A stretch of 64,000 nt of DNA from Ruegeria lacuscaerulensis (GTDB lineage: Bacteria > Pseudomonadota > Alphaproteobacteria > Rhodobacterales > Rhodobacteraceae): assembly GCF_013034685.1 (NCBI RefSeq), contig NZ_WQGO01000011.1, positions 1 to 64,000 on the forward strand, given 5' to 3'. Positions 27,133 through 36,216 of this stretch are shown in pieces. Below the pieces are notes generated by a model. That model saw only the letters and a list, made by a program, of their open reading frames with translations. It was not told the origin of the DNA and searched no databases. Position numbers and translations under genes: made by a program. Positions within the stretch are counted from its first letter, which is position 1. Every line of letters starts with the position of its first letter.

Positions 27133-27602
27133 GCGTTTCGACCCATCTTCTTCAAAAACATCGAATACCCTCTTTTTACACCCAAAATGAACGCATATCG
27201 GCACAAAATAAAGGAGACCACACCAACGAGAATCACCTGAACAACAAAACGTGTCAGATAGCCTTCATTCACCGAGATTTCCGGAAAACCGAGATCTAGA
27301 ACAGCGACAAGAACAATTCCGGCTATGGTTAACAGCCCGGTAAAGACCATGTTTCCAGCAAGCACCCAACTCTTCCAAGACGGCCCACATCGGTTGCCGC
27401 GTATGCCTTTGCGCGCCCCATAGAAAAGTGATGCCAGAACAAGTGCCAATCCCATGGAAAAAGGGAACGAAGGTTCGGTCAAATCGAAAGTGCGTTTGAT
27501 CAGATAGAGTGCGGACAACACCGAAAATACGAGCGCAGAATAGGTAATGTAATCAAGTTTCACCCTACCTTTTGCTACGGTTTTCGCCCGACACTGTTTC
27601 AA
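27129..27602 (-). CDS. Four-helix membrane protein inserted between pdxJ and acpS
   Basis: This is a 157-residue protein with four hydrophobic helices (about 20-36, 45-63, 82-104 and 118-139) and basic loops. No family is recognised. It is coupled on both sides by 4-bp overlaps: its TTG start overlaps the pdxJ stop (TTGA), and its stop overlaps the acpS start (ATGA). A GTG 13 codons downstream, giving V-K-L-D-Y-I, is an alternative start. The base composition is visibly AT-richer than that of pdxJ and acpS, which suggests later acquisition into a conserved operon. Confidence 0.7.
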   Translation of the reverse strand: MKQCRAKTVAKGRVKLDYITYSALVFSVLSALYLIKRTFDLTEPSFPFSMGLALVLASLFYGARKGIRGNRCGPSWKSWVLAGNMVFTGLLTIAGIVLVAVLDLGFPEISVNEGYLTRFVVQVILVGVVSFILCRYAFILGVKRGYSMFLKKMGRNA

Positions 27603-28345
27603 GCCCGCGCCTCATCCATCAGGCGGCGCATCTCGGCAATGGCGGGGGTGAGGCCGCGGAAGATGGCCTCTCCGATCAGGAAGTGGCCGATATTCAGCTC
27701 GCGCACCTCGGGGAAAGCCGCGACAGGCTGCACCGTGTCATAGGTCAGGCCGTGGCCCGCGTGGACCTCTAGGCCCAGGGAATGCGCAAAGGTGGACATT
27801 TGGCGCAGACTGTCCAGCTCACGGGTGGCTATGTCTGTGTGGCCCTCGGAGACGGCGTCGCAATAAGCACCGGTGTGCAGCTCGATCACCTCAGCACCGA
27901 TACGGTGCGCGGCTTCGATCTGGCGCTGGTCGGCGGCGATGAAAATGGACACACGGCAGCCCACGTCGCGCAGGGGAGCGATGAAATGGGCCAGCTTGTT
28001 TTCCTCGCGCGCGACTTCCAAACCACCCTCGGTCGTCCGTTCCTCGCGCTTTTCGGGAACGATGCACACCGCATGCGGTTTGTGCCGCAGGGCGATCTGC
28101 TGCATCTCGGGCGTCGCAGCCATTTCAAAGTTCAGGGGCACCGACAGCACCTCCATCAGCCCGTCGATATCGGCGTCCGAGATATGGCGGCGATCTTCGC
28201 GCAGATGGGCCGTGATGCCATCAGCCCCGGCCTCTTCCGCCAGCTTGGCGGCGCGCAGAGGGTCAGGGTACGCCCCACCGCGCGCGTTGCGCACGGTTGC
28301 TACGTGGTCGATATTCACGCCCAGACGCAGGATATTGTCAGACAT
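27599..28345 (-). CDS. pdxJ: Pyridoxine 5'-phosphate synthase
   Basis: PdxJ condenses 1-deoxyxylulose 5-phosphate with 3-amino-2-oxopropyl phosphate in vitamin B6 synthesis. The 248-residue TIM barrel begins L-R-L-G-V-N-I-D-H-V-A-T and contains T-A-H-L-R-E-D-R-R-H-I, V-C-I-V-P-E-K-R and H-A-G-H-G-L, the known substrate-binding blocks. Its ATG lies inside the end of the DUF2062 gene (8-bp overlap). Confidence 0.96.
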   Translation of the reverse strand: MSDNILRLGVNIDHVATVRNARGGAYPDPLRAAKLAEEAGADGITAHLREDRRHISDADIDGLMEVLSVPLNFEMAATPEMQQIALRHKPHAVCIVPEKREERTTEGGLEVAREENKLAHFIAPLRDVGCRVSIFIAADQRQIEAAHRIGAEVIELHTGAYCDAVSEGHTDIATRELDSLRQMSTFAHSLGLEVHAGHGLTYDTVQPVAAFPEVRELNIGHFLIGEAIFRGLTPAIAEMRRLMDEARA

Positions 28346-29036
28346 CGTTTGATTCCTTTGCCGAATTCTGGCCCGAGCCTAGTGGTTTTGGAACCGAAAC
28401 GGCAGGCTTGGATTCAGCCAACCGCCGGATTTCGTCGAACTTGGCTTTGATCTTGGCCCGGCGGCGCTGCTGATAGGTTCGGATCAACGGCAGGCTCAGG
28501 TAGTGACACACAGCCCCGGCGACAAGACCGGGCAGAATCCCCCCAACCAGATAGGGAAAAAACACCTCATCATAAAAGATCCTTAGCCCGTACCAGTCGG
28601 CCATGCGGTCGGTGAAGATCGCCAGAAAATTGTTCTTCAGATCGCCGAGCGCACCAGCGAATTTGCCCATCAGACCGTGGGTGTCACCTTCTTCGAATTT
28701 GGTACCCAGAATGAAGTGGCCGGTTTGCAGGCTGACAACGCCGATCGGGACATATGTCAACGGATTACCAAAGAATGTCCCACTCAGCGCAGCCAGAATA
28801 TTGCCATTAATCAACCGCGCCAGAAGGGCGGCAACCACAAAGTGCAGGCTATAAAAGGGCGTGAAGGCAGCAAACACCCCTGCCCCGATCCCACGTGCGA
28901 TACGTTCCGGGGAATCGGGCAACCGGCGTACACGGTGTTTGACATAGTGAAAGGCTCGGGTCCATCCGCCACGGGGGTAGACGAATTCAGATGCGATCTG
29001 GACAGGCGAGCGTCGATCTCGGCGCTTGAATACCAC
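28338..29036 (-). CDS. DUF2062 domain-containing membrane protein
   Basis: This is a 232-residue protein with a basic N-terminus, then the DUF2062 core: P-E-R-I-A-R-G-I-G-A-G-V-F-A-A-F-T-P-F-Y, two or three transmembrane helices and the signature N-P-L-T-Y-V-P-I. A C-terminal coiled, basic tail follows. The family is widespread and unassigned, and it is sometimes fused to glycosyltransferases. The start is GTG with AGGA immediately before it. It sits between rsh and pdxJ in the operon. Confidence 0.85.
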   Translation of the reverse strand: MVFKRRDRRSPVQIASEFVYPRGGWTRAFHYVKHRVRRLPDSPERIARGIGAGVFAAFTPFYSLHFVVAALLARLINGNILAALSGTFFGNPLTYVPIGVVSLQTGHFILGTKFEEGDTHGLMGKFAGALGDLKNNFLAIFTDRMADWYGLRIFYDEVFFPYLVGGILPGLVAGAVCHYLSLPLIRTYQQRRRAKIKAKFDEIRRLAESKPAVSVPKPLGSGQNSAKESNDV

Positions 29037-29052
29037 TCCTGATCACCCCTTC

Positions 29053-31185
29053 TCAGCCAGCCGCCACGGCGGTCTTGGACCTGTCCCTGAACCGTTCCAC
29101 CGCCGCTACGTCGCTTTCGGCTTCAAGCATCAGCATCAGCGAATGCAGCTGTTCGAGATCACGCAGTTCGACACTGATCAACAATCGGTAAAAATCCGGT
29201 TTGCGATCAACGAATTCCAAGTTTGAGATATTGGCCTTTTTCTCGCCAATCAATGTGCAAATACGCCCCAGTACGCCCGCATCATTCCCGATGGTCAACT
29301 CCAGCGTTGCACCGTAGACCGCCGGATGGGTTCCGGTATGCCAATGCAGGTCAACCCACCGCTCGGGCTCGCCCTCGAACTCGGTCAGACGATTACAGTC
29401 GATGGCGTGAACCACCACGCCTTTGCCGCGATAGGTAATGCCGACGATGCGTTCACCAGGTAGAGGCTGACAGCACGGCGCGCGGTCAAATTTCTGCCCC
29501 GGCTCAAGCCCGATCACGGCACGGCGCAAGGGGATGGCGTCGCCTTCGTCCTGCGTTAGTTCTGGGTAAACGGCGCTGACCACATCATGCGCGGTCAGTT
29601 CGGCACTGCCTAGCCGGGCCAACAGTTCGTCTCGATCCTTCAGGCGCAAGTGTTTAGCGGCCGTCTCCAGCGCCTTGTCTGTGGCCTTGCGCCCCACATG
29701 TTCGAAGCCCGAGCGCGCCAGTTCTTTGCCCAGTTTGATAAAGCGCTCGCGATCCACCTCTCGCAGAGCGCGCCGGATGGCGGTGCGGGCCTTGCCGGTG
29801 ACAGCAATCTCAAGCCAAGTGACCTGCGGGGTCTGACCGTCCGCGGTGATGACATCAACCGATTGGCCGTTCTTGATCCGGGTCCATAGCGGAACCCTGA
29901 TACCATCTACCTTGGCGCCAACGCAGGCATGACCGATCCGTGTGTGGATCGCATAAGCGAAATCTATTGGTGTCGCCCCACGCGGCAGTTTCACCACATC
30001 GCCCTTGGGTGTGAAGCAGAACACCTGGTCCGAATACATCTCAAGCTTAACTGCTTCGAGGAAATCCTCGTGGTCATCCTCACTATCGAACTGCTCGGTC
30101 AGGTTCGCGATCCACTTGGCTGGATCGACTGCAAACGGGTTTTCCGACCGCACCCCATCCCGATAAGACCAATGCGCCGCCACACCCGTCTCAGCCACGT
30201 CGTGCATCTGACGGGTACGGATTTGCACCTCGACGCGCTTACCGTCGCGCCCCGACACTGTGGTGTGAATCGAGCGGTAGCCGTTGGATTTTGGCTGGCT
30301 GATATAGTCCTTGAACCGCCCCGGCACCGCACGCCAGCGTTGGTGGATTGCGCCCAACGTCCGGTAACAATCTTCTTCCGTCTGGGTGATGATGCGGAAC
30401 CCGTATATGTCGGACAGGCGCGAGAACCCCTGATCCTTTTCCTGCATCTTGCGCCAGATCGAATAGGGTTTCTTTGCGCGACCAAAGACCTCGGCTTCGA
30501 TCCCGGCTTTTTCCAGCTCGAACCGCATGTCGCCCGTGATCCGGTGGATCACATCGCCGGTTTCACGTTGCAGAGTGATGAACCGCCGGATGATCGACTG
30601 GCGGCCTTCGGGATTCAGCACGCGGAAGGCCAGGTCCTCCAGCTCTTCGCGCATCCATTGCATCCCCATCCGGCCGGCAAGCGGCGCGTAGATATCCATT
30701 GTCTCGCGCGCCTTGACGATCTGCTTTTCCGGGCGCATCGCCTTGATCGTGCGCATATTGTGCAGACGGTCGGCCAGCTTGACCAGAATGACCCGCAAAT
30801 CCTTGGACATGGCCATGAACAGTTTACGGAAATTCTCGGCCTGTTTGGTTTCGCGGCTGGACAGCTGCAGGTTGGTCAGCTTGGTGACCCCATCGACCAG
30901 CTTGGCCACTTCATCGCCAAACAGCTCGGACACCTTGCTGTAATTGGCTTTGGTGTCCTCGATCGTGTCATGCAGCAGCGCGGTAATGATCGTGGCATCA
31001 TCCAGTCGCTGTTCGGTCAGGATGGCGGCAACGGCAACGGGATGAGTGAAATAGGGCTCGCCCGAGTGGCGAAACTGACCTTCGTGCATCTGTTTCCCAA
31101 ACTCATAAGCTCGGGTTATGCGGTCAGCATTTGTCTTGGGGTTGTAGTTGCGGACCAGCGCAATCAGGTCTTCAGCAGAAATCAT
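29053..31185 (-). CDS. rsh: Bifunctional (p)ppGpp synthetase/hydrolase, RelA/SpoT family
   Basis: This 710-residue alarmone enzyme sets the stringent response. The order is an HD hydrolase domain (H-P-V-A-V-A ... L-L-H-D-T-I-E-D, about 47-75), the synthetase domain (about 235-345, with Y-R-S-I-H-T-T-V), a TGS domain (about 385-445), a helical region and a C-terminal ACT domain. Both the hydrolase HD dyad and the synthetase motifs are intact, so it should both make and degrade (p)ppGpp. It lies 26 bp after rpoZ, the usual rpoZ-rsh pairing. Confidence 0.95.
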   Translation of the reverse strand: MISAEDLIALVRNYNPKTNADRITRAYEFGKQMHEGQFRHSGEPYFTHPVAVAAILTEQRLDDATIITALLHDTIEDTKANYSKVSELFGDEVAKLVDGVTKLTNLQLSSRETKQAENFRKLFMAMSKDLRVILVKLADRLHNMRTIKAMRPEKQIVKARETMDIYAPLAGRMGMQWMREELEDLAFRVLNPEGRQSIIRRFITLQRETGDVIHRITGDMRFELEKAGIEAEVFGRAKKPYSIWRKMQEKDQGFSRLSDIYGFRIITQTEEDCYRTLGAIHQRWRAVPGRFKDYISQPKSNGYRSIHTTVSGRDGKRVEVQIRTRQMHDVAETGVAAHWSYRDGVRSENPFAVDPAKWIANLTEQFDSEDDHEDFLEAVKLEMYSDQVFCFTPKGDVVKLPRGATPIDFAYAIHTRIGHACVGAKVDGIRVPLWTRIKNGQSVDVITADGQTPQVTWLEIAVTGKARTAIRRALREVDRERFIKLGKELARSGFEHVGRKATDKALETAAKHLRLKDRDELLARLGSAELTAHDVVSAVYPELTQDEGDAIPLRRAVIGLEPGQKFDRAPCCQPLPGERIVGITYRGKGVVVHAIDCNRLTEFEGEPERWVDLHWHTGTHPAVYGATLELTIGNDAGVLGRICTLIGEKKANISNLEFVDRKPDFYRLLISVELRDLEQLHSLMLMLEAESDVAAVERFRDRSKTAVAAG

Positions 31186-31211
31186 CCGGTCCGCACCTTC
31201 GTCTTTGGGGA

Positions 31212-31565
31212 TTACCCCTGGCCTTGAGCCTCCATCAGAGCGCGCAGCAGCTTCTCTTCGGACATGTCGTCATCGGCGGGCTTGTCGGATTCCGCACCCA
31301 TCAGCAGAGCCATCTGATCCTCTTCAGGCTCGTCAACCTCGATCTGGGTCTGGTTGGCCTCGATCAGGCGCTCGCGCAGCTCATCAGCGCTTTGGGTTTC
31401 ATCGGCGATTTCGCGCAGCGACACGACCGGGTTCTTGTCGTTGTCGCGGTCCACGGTGATCGCGGCACCGGCTGAAATCTCACGCGCACGATGGGCGGCA
31501 AGCATCACCAGCTCAAACCGGTTTTGTACCTTGTCTACGCAATCTTCTACCGTCACGCGGGCCAT
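31212..31565 (-). CDS. rpoZ: DNA-directed RNA polymerase subunit omega
   Basis: Omega supports assembly of RNA polymerase and, in some bacteria, ppGpp binding. The 117-residue protein begins M-A-R-V-T-V-E-D-C and has [16 protein letters not shown], the conserved omega core. An acidic C-terminal extension typical of alphaproteobacteria follows. It stands directly upstream of the (p)ppGpp synthetase gene. Confidence 0.95.
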   Translation of the reverse strand: MARVTVEDCVDKVQNRFELVMLAAHRAREISAGAAITVDRDNDKNPVVSLREIADETQSADELRERLIEANQTQIEVDEPEEDQMALLMGAESDKPADDDMSEEKLLRALMEAQGQG

Positions 31566-31659
31566 GGGGCGCTCTCCGTTTCTGAATCCATGTCAGGAAG
31601 AGGTTTATCTAAGGGCGAATCCCCGCCTTGACAAGCAAGAAATGCTGCAAATGCACCCT

Positions 31660-32229
31660 TCACAAAGGGGTGACAGAGGCAATTTCATCGGCAGGTAGCT
31701 GCGCCAGCATTTCCCGAACGCTCTGACCCAAGACTGGATGCTCCCAATCCGGGGCGATATCGGCCATCGGAACCAGCACAAATGCGCGATCCTGAAGCCG
31801 CGGATGCGGCAGAATCAACTGGTCCGGTGCGCGTTGCATCTGGTCATCTTGCGGCAATGTCCTCCAGCGTTCGTACTCCGTCCGGTCGGGCAATACGCCG
31901 TCACCAAAACACACCAGATCCAAATCCAGCGTCCGCATCCCCCAGCGCTGAATCCGCTTGCGCCCGAATTCCTTCTCCACCTCATGCAGCAGATGCAGCA
32001 ATTCGGAAGGCGTCTTTTCTGTCTCAATCAAAGCCGCGGCATTAACATAGTCCGGCCCCGCGCCAGCTGGGAAACACGGTGTCTCAAAAAAGCGGCTGAC
32101 CGCGCGAATCACCACCCCCTGACGCTTTAGTGCGTCAAGAGCCTTCTCAAGTGTCACCTTGGGCCCATCACCTCTCAAATTGAGATTTGCACCCAGTGCG
32201 ATCACCGATTCTGACGTAATATTGCGCAT
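31660..32229 (-). CDS. folK: 2-amino-4-hydroxy-6-hydroxymethyldihydropteridine diphosphokinase
   Basis: FolK transfers pyrophosphate from ATP to 6-hydroxymethyl-dihydropterin in folate synthesis. The 189-residue protein shows A-L-G-A-N-L at the N-terminus, F-F-E-T-P-C-F-P-A-G-A-G-P-D-Y-V-N-A-A and R-W-G-M-R-T-L-D-L-D-L, the family signature with the two metal-binding aspartates. It closes with L-P-H-P-R. It heads the minus-strand run toward rpoZ-rsh (94-bp gap). Confidence 0.94.
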   Translation of the reverse strand: MRNITSESVIALGANLNLRGDGPKVTLEKALDALKRQGVVIRAVSRFFETPCFPAGAGPDYVNAAALIETEKTPSELLHLLHEVEKEFGRKRIQRWGMRTLDLDLVCFGDGVLPDRTEYERWRTLPQDDQMQRAPDQLILPHPRLQDRAFVLVPMADIAPDWEHPVLGQSVREMLAQLPADEIASVTPL

Positions 32230-32369
32230 TCTACTCCCTATATTCGGTGAATTGCATACTTGCGATACACATTAAAAACACTAATTATAGGCGTATCAGC
32301 GCGCCGCCTATTTCCTAAGCTCACTCACGTAACACCCGGCGTTCTGGTAGATACCGGAAGGACCTATTT
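32230..32369. promoter_or_regulatory. Divergent promoter region folK / NYN gene
   Basis: This 140-bp AT-rich gap lies between two divergently transcribed genes and must hold both promoters. An AAGGACC ribosome-binding site precedes the plus-strand ATG. I cannot place promoter boxes confidently. Confidence 0.5.
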
Positions 32370-32942
32370 ATGTTTTATAAAGACGAACGGCTAGCGCTGT
32401 TCATCGACGGCTCGAATCTTTATGCGGCCGCAAAAGCACTGGGGTTTGACATCGACTACAAATTGCTGCGCCAAGAATTCATGCGTCGCGGCAAGATGCT
32501 TCGTGCTTTCTACTACACAGCGCTACTGGAAAATGACGAGTATTCCCCGATCCGACCCCTGGTGGACTGGCTGCATTACAACGGCTTCACCATGGTGACG
32601 AAACCCGCCAAGGAATACACCGACAGCATGGGGCGTCGGAAAGTCAAAGGGAACATGGATATCGAACTTACCGTCGATGCCATGGAACTGGCACCGCGCG
32701 TTGATCATATCGTGCTGTTTTCGGGCGATGGGGATTTCCGCCCGCTGATTGCCAGCCTGCAACGTCAGGGCGTGCGCGTTTCGGTCGTCTCGACCATCCG
32801 CAGCCAGCCGCCGATGATCTCGGACGAGCTCCGCCGCCAAGCCGACAACTTCATCGAGCTGGAGGATCTGCGCGACGTAATCGGCCGCCCTCCGCGTGAC
32901 GTCCCGATGGAGCCGCGCAGCGTCGCGGCAAGTGGGCAGTAA
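32370..32942 (+). CDS. NYN domain-containing protein (LabA/DUF88 family)
   Basis: This 190-residue protein has the PIN-like NYN nuclease fold. The first acidic residue is in L-F-I-D-G-S-N-L-Y (near residue 14). The central K-G-N-M-D-I-E-L-T-V-D segment and the S-G-D-G-D-F motif complete the metal site, so all expected acidic residues are present. NYN proteins are predicted or shown ribonucleases; the cyanobacterial homologue LabA affects clock output. It appears monocistronic, with an inverted repeat after the stop. Confidence 0.88.
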   Translation: MFYKDERLALFIDGSNLYAAAKALGFDIDYKLLRQEFMRRGKMLRAFYYTALLENDEYSPIRPLVDWLHYNGFTMVTKPAKEYTDSMGRRKVKGNMDIELTVDAMELAPRVDHIVLFSGDGDFRPLIASLQRQGVRVSVVSTIRSQPPMISDELRRQADNFIELEDLRDVIGRPPRDVPMEPRSVAASGQ

Positions 32943-32989
32943 CGCCTCAGGCCCACGCCTGAACGATATTATCTAAATGAAAATCGACA

Positions 32990-33012
32990 CGGTCAGGGCA
33001 AAACCCTGACCG
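32990..33012 (+). terminator. Hairpin after the NYN gene
   Basis: CGGTCAGGG and CCCTGACCG form a perfect 9-bp stem with a 5-nt CAAAA loop. The sequence after it, GTTGCTTTAA, is only partly T-rich, so it is a probable but not ideal intrinsic terminator. Confidence 0.6.
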
Positions 33013-33142
33013 CGTTGCTTTAACTAGAAACAGGTGCTGAAACATCTGCTGGATACCACTGATTCATGTCAGATGAATGACACTGTCCTGTCTGGACCAT
33101 GGCAAGGAAAAGACCTACCTGTGGCCTCAAGGAGTATGTGAC

Positions 33143-34093
33143 ATGGATAAGCCCCCTCTGACCTTGTACCTTGCCGCGCCGCGCGGGTTTTGCGCCGGTG
33201 TGGACCGGGCAATAAAAATCGTCGAGATGGCCCTGCAAAAATGGGGCGCCCCTGTTTATGTGCGCCACGAGATCGTGCACAACAAGTTCGTGGTCGACGG
33301 CTTGCGCGAAAAAGGCGCGGTGTTTGTCGAGGAACTGGACGAATGCCCCGATGACCGCCCGGTGATTTTCTCGGCCCATGGCGTGCCAAAATCCGTCCCG
33401 GCCACAGCCGCACAGCGCGAAATGATCTATGTCGACGCCACCTGCCCGCTGGTATCCAAGGTCCATGTCGAGGCGCAACGCCATGCTGAGGCCGGGTTGC
33501 AGATGATCATGATCGGCCACAAGGGCCATCCCGAAACCGTCGGCACCATGGGGCAACTGCCCGAGGGCGAAGTTCTGCTGGTCGAAACGGTCGAGGATGT
33601 GGCCACCGTTCAGGTGCGCAACCCCGAAAAGTTGGCCTTTGTCACTCAGACCACCCTGTCAGTCGATGACACCAAGGATATCATCGCCGCGCTTGAGGCA
33701 CGGTTTCCCGCCATCGTCGGCCCGCATAAAGAAGATATTTGCTACGCCACCACCAACCGACAAGAGGCCGTCAAAGCCGTCGCCCCCAGATCCGACGCCC
33801 TGTTGGTTGTAGGCGCGCCGAACTCGTCAAACTCACGCCGTCTGGTCGAGGTCGCCGCGCGTGCTGGGTGCGATTATGCCCAACTGGTGCAACGGTCCAC
33901 TGATATCGACTGGCGGGCGCTGAAAGGAATTTCCTCGGTTGCCATCACCGCCGGAGCTTCGGCCCCTGAAGTGCTGGTCAACGAGGTGATCGACGCATTC
34001 CGCGACCATTACGACGTGACGGTCGAGATGGTCGAAACCGCTGTTGAGAACGTTGAATTCAAAGTCCCGCGCGTGCTGCGCGAACCGGCATGA
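33143..34093 (+). CDS. ispH: 4-hydroxy-3-methylbut-2-enyl diphosphate reductase
   Basis: IspH (LytB) is the last enzyme of the MEP isoprenoid pathway, giving IPP and DMAPP. The 316-residue protein carries three cysteines for the [4Fe-4S] cluster, in G-F-C-A-G-V, A-T-C-P-L-V and D-I-C-Y-A-T, and the catalytic T-x-N-R-Q-E loop. The ATG at 33143 follows an AAGGAG site, and an in-frame start 22 codons earlier lacks one. It overlaps the DUF3429 gene by 4 bp. Confidence 0.96.
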   Translation: MDKPPLTLYLAAPRGFCAGVDRAIKIVEMALQKWGAPVYVRHEIVHNKFVVDGLREKGAVFVEELDECPDDRPVIFSAHGVPKSVPATAAQREMIYVDATCPLVSKVHVEAQRHAEAGLQMIMIGHKGHPETVGTMGQLPEGEVLLVETVEDVATVQVRNPEKLAFVTQTTLSVDDTKDIIAALEARFPAIVGPHKEDICYATTNRQEAVKAVAPRSDALLVVGAPNSSNSRRLVEVAARAGCDYAQLVQRSTDIDWRALKGISSVAITAGASAPEVLVNEVIDAFRDHYDVTVEMVETAVENVEFKVPRVLREPA

Positions 34094-34542
34094 GCGGCAT
34101 ACCAAGAGCCCCGTTATTTCTGGGGCTGGCCGGGCTGATCCCCTTTGTCTGGGGCGCACTGACCTACCTGAATGACGATCTGCACGCTTGGGGTACTCAG
34201 GCGCTTGGGGCTCGTTTTGTGGGACCTTATGTGCAGTTGTTCTACGGCTCTGTCATCCTCAGCTTTATGTCCGGCGTGCTGTGGGGTTTTTCGACCAAGA
34301 CATCTGGTAGCAAGGCGGCGACCTGCTATCTGCTCTCGGTTCTGCCCGCACTTTGGGCCTTTGCGAAAACGGGCGGCGGGCCGGTCGCTGCAGGCACCAA
34401 CCTGATGTGGGGTTTTGCCGGGTTGCTTTTGCTGGACGCTGTGTTCTCATACTGGCGATTGACGCCGGTCTGGTGGATGCGTCTGCGCATGATGCTGACG
34501 GCCGTTGTTCTGGCCTGCTTAGCCGTTGGAGTGTACCTGTGA
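34090..34542 (+). CDS. DUF3429 domain-containing membrane protein
   Basis: This is a 150-residue protein with five hydrophobic segments, starting [12 protein letters not shown] and containing [11 protein letters not shown], the pattern of the DUF3429 family. The function is unknown. It is coupled to ispH by ATGA and to the methyltransferase gene by GTGA overlaps. Confidence 0.82.
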   Translation: MSGIPRAPLFLGLAGLIPFVWGALTYLNDDLHAWGTQALGARFVGPYVQLFYGSVILSFMSGVLWGFSTKTSGSKAATCYLLSVLPALWAFAKTGGGPVAAGTNLMWGFAGLLLLDAVFSYWRLTPVWWMRLRMMLTAVVLACLAVGVYL

Positions 34543-35126
34543 CCGACAAGAGAACGATTGACGCCTACACTGCCCGCGTGGCCGAATATCTGAGCATCCC
34601 CCTGCCCCCCGAACAGATCGAAGCCCGCATGGCCTTTGCCGAAGCGGTTGCGGAAGGCGGTTATGTGCTGGATCTCGGTTCCGGCCCCGGATCGGACAGC
34701 GCCTTTCTACAACGCGAAGGGCTGCGTGTCCGTGCCCTTGATGCCACGCCCGCCTTTGTCGAACATGCGCAGCAGAACGGGATTGACGCGCGTCTGGGCA
34801 CGTTTGACGACGTGACGGAAGAGGCTGAATATGACGGCATCTATGCCAGCTTTTCCCTGCTGCACGCCCCGCGCGCGGATTTTGCGCGGCATCTGTCCGC
34901 CATCCACAAAGCGCTGAAACCCGAGGGTGTTTTTTTTCTGGGCCTGAAACTGGGCACGGGTGAACATCGCGACGATCTGGATCGCTACTACACCTATTTT
35001 TCACAAACTGAAATCGAGGAGGCTATGACAAAGTCCGGGTTCACCATCGACCGGATCACGACGGGCGTGGGTGCCGGCCTTGCGGGTTCATATGACGGTT
35101 TCATTCTGGTGCTGGCCCATGCCTGA
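34539..35126 (+). CDS. Class I SAM-dependent methyltransferase
   Basis: This 195-residue enzyme has motif [13 protein letters not shown] (near residue 45) and a downstream acidic residue in R-A-L-D-A-T-P that binds the SAM ribose. S-L-L-H-A-P-R serves as the post-II motif. The methyl acceptor cannot be inferred. The GTG at 34539 overlaps the previous stop (GTGA). The 3' end overlaps rnhA by 8 bp. Confidence 0.85.
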   Translation: MTDKRTIDAYTARVAEYLSIPLPPEQIEARMAFAEAVAEGGYVLDLGSGPGSDSAFLQREGLRVRALDATPAFVEHAQQNGIDARLGTFDDVTEEAEYDGIYASFSLLHAPRADFARHLSAIHKALKPEGVFFLGLKLGTGEHRDDLDRYYTYFSQTEIEEAMTKSGFTIDRITTGVGAGLAGSYDGFILVLAHA

Positions 35127-35586
35127 GCTGTTCGCCTATACGGACGGCGCATGTTCCGGCAATCCGGGCCCCGGCGGCTGGGGGGTTCTGCTGCGCGCGA
35201 TGGATGGCGACAATGTCCTGAAAGAACGGGAACTCAGCGGCGGCGAGGCCGAAACCACAAACAACCGGATGGAGCTGCTGGCTGCGATCAGCGCGCTAGA
35301 AACATTGGAGCGGGCCTCGAAGATCACCGTTGTGACTGACAGCGCCTACGTGAAAAACGGCGTCACGGGGTGGATTTTCGGGTGGAAGCGGAACGGTTGG
35401 AAGACCTCGAACAAGAAGCCCGTTAAGAATGTAGATTTGTGGCAGCGGCTGGATGAGGCACAAACCCGCCATGACGTGACCTGGGAATGGGTCAAAGGTC
35501 ACGCGGGCCATCCTGAAAACGAAAAAGCCGACGAGTTGGCCCGGACGGGCATGGCCCCGTTCAAACCCAAGAAAGCAAAGGCCTAG
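35119..35586 (+). CDS. rnhA: Ribonuclease HI
   Basis: RNase HI degrades RNA in RNA:DNA hybrids. The 155-residue protein has all catalytic carboxylates: [29 protein letters not shown], and the final Asp in K-A-D-E-L-A. The histidine loop G-H-A-G-H-P-E-N is also present. The chosen ATG starts M-P-E-L-F-A-Y-T-D, within the end of the methyltransferase gene. Confidence 0.96.
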   Translation: MPELFAYTDGACSGNPGPGGWGVLLRAMDGDNVLKERELSGGEAETTNNRMELLAAISALETLERASKITVVTDSAYVKNGVTGWIFGWKRNGWKTSNKKPVKNVDLWQRLDEAQTRHDVTWEWVKGHAGHPENEKADELARTGMAPFKPKKAKA

Positions 35587-35614
35587 ACGGCGCGCCAAAA
35601 GGAATACGCCTGCC

Positions 35615-36214
35615 ATGAAACCACAGTTCTGCTTTGCAGTCAGTTTCGCCCTTATGGCCGGGTGTACCCCATCCTACGACGCCCTGCGATTTGAGGCACA
35701 GAGCGACCGGATTGTCGCCTCGGGTACTATCGACCACACGTCCTTGCATGCCTTTCAGGAGGTCATCCGCAGCAATCCGCAGGCTAAAACCCTTGTCCTG
35801 CAATATATTGAAGGCTCCGTGGACGATGACGCAAATGTCGTCTTCTCGCGTGTCGTGCGGGAACTGGGGTTTGACACGATTGTTCCGTCGGACGGCATGG
35901 TGGCGTCGGGCGGCACGGACCTGTTTCTGGCAGGCAACCGCCGCGTTCTGGAACCTGGTGCCTGCGTTGGCGTGCACAGTTGGGGCGGCTGGAACATCGT
36001 GGCCACCGAAATCCCCAAAGACGACCCAGAGCATGACCGGTACCTGGACTACTATGCCGATATCGGTGTTGACCCGGCCTTCTACTGGTACACGCTTAAC
36101 GCGGCCTCGGCCGAGGACATGCACTGGATGAGCGCGACCGAAGTTGAACGGTTCGCCCTCACGACCCGTAATGTGCCGCAACTTGGATCATCCGCAACCT
36201 GCGACGCACGATGA
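35615..36214 (+). CDS. Lipoprotein with ClpP/crotonase-like fold
   Basis: This is a 199-residue lipoprotein with its lipobox at M-A-G-C (Cys17). The central segment M-V-A-S-G-G-T-D-L-F-L-A-G, followed by L-E-P-G-A-C-V-G-V-H-S-W-G-G, matches the Ser (Ser98) and His (His121) motifs of ClpP-type and SDH-type proteases. An acidic residue in the following helix (E-H-D-R-Y) could complete a triad. A periplasmic serine hydrolase or inactive relative is inferred. It follows rnhA by 28 bp and may be co-transcribed; it is convergent with the ureohydrolase gene. Confidence 0.75.
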   Translation: MKPQFCFAVSFALMAGCTPSYDALRFEAQSDRIVASGTIDHTSLHAFQEVIRSNPQAKTLVLQYIEGSVDDDANVVFSRVVRELGFDTIVPSDGMVASGGTDLFLAGNRRVLEPGACVGVHSWGGWNIVATEIPKDDPEHDRYLDYYADIGVDPAFYWYTLNAASAEDMHWMSATEVERFALTTRNVPQLGSSATCDAR

Positions 36215-36216
36215 CC

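Noticed and set aside
29929..31227. Long open frame opposite rsh (432 codons)
   Set aside because: Antisense to conserved (p)ppGpp synthetase coding sequence, with no ribosome-binding site or recognisable domain.
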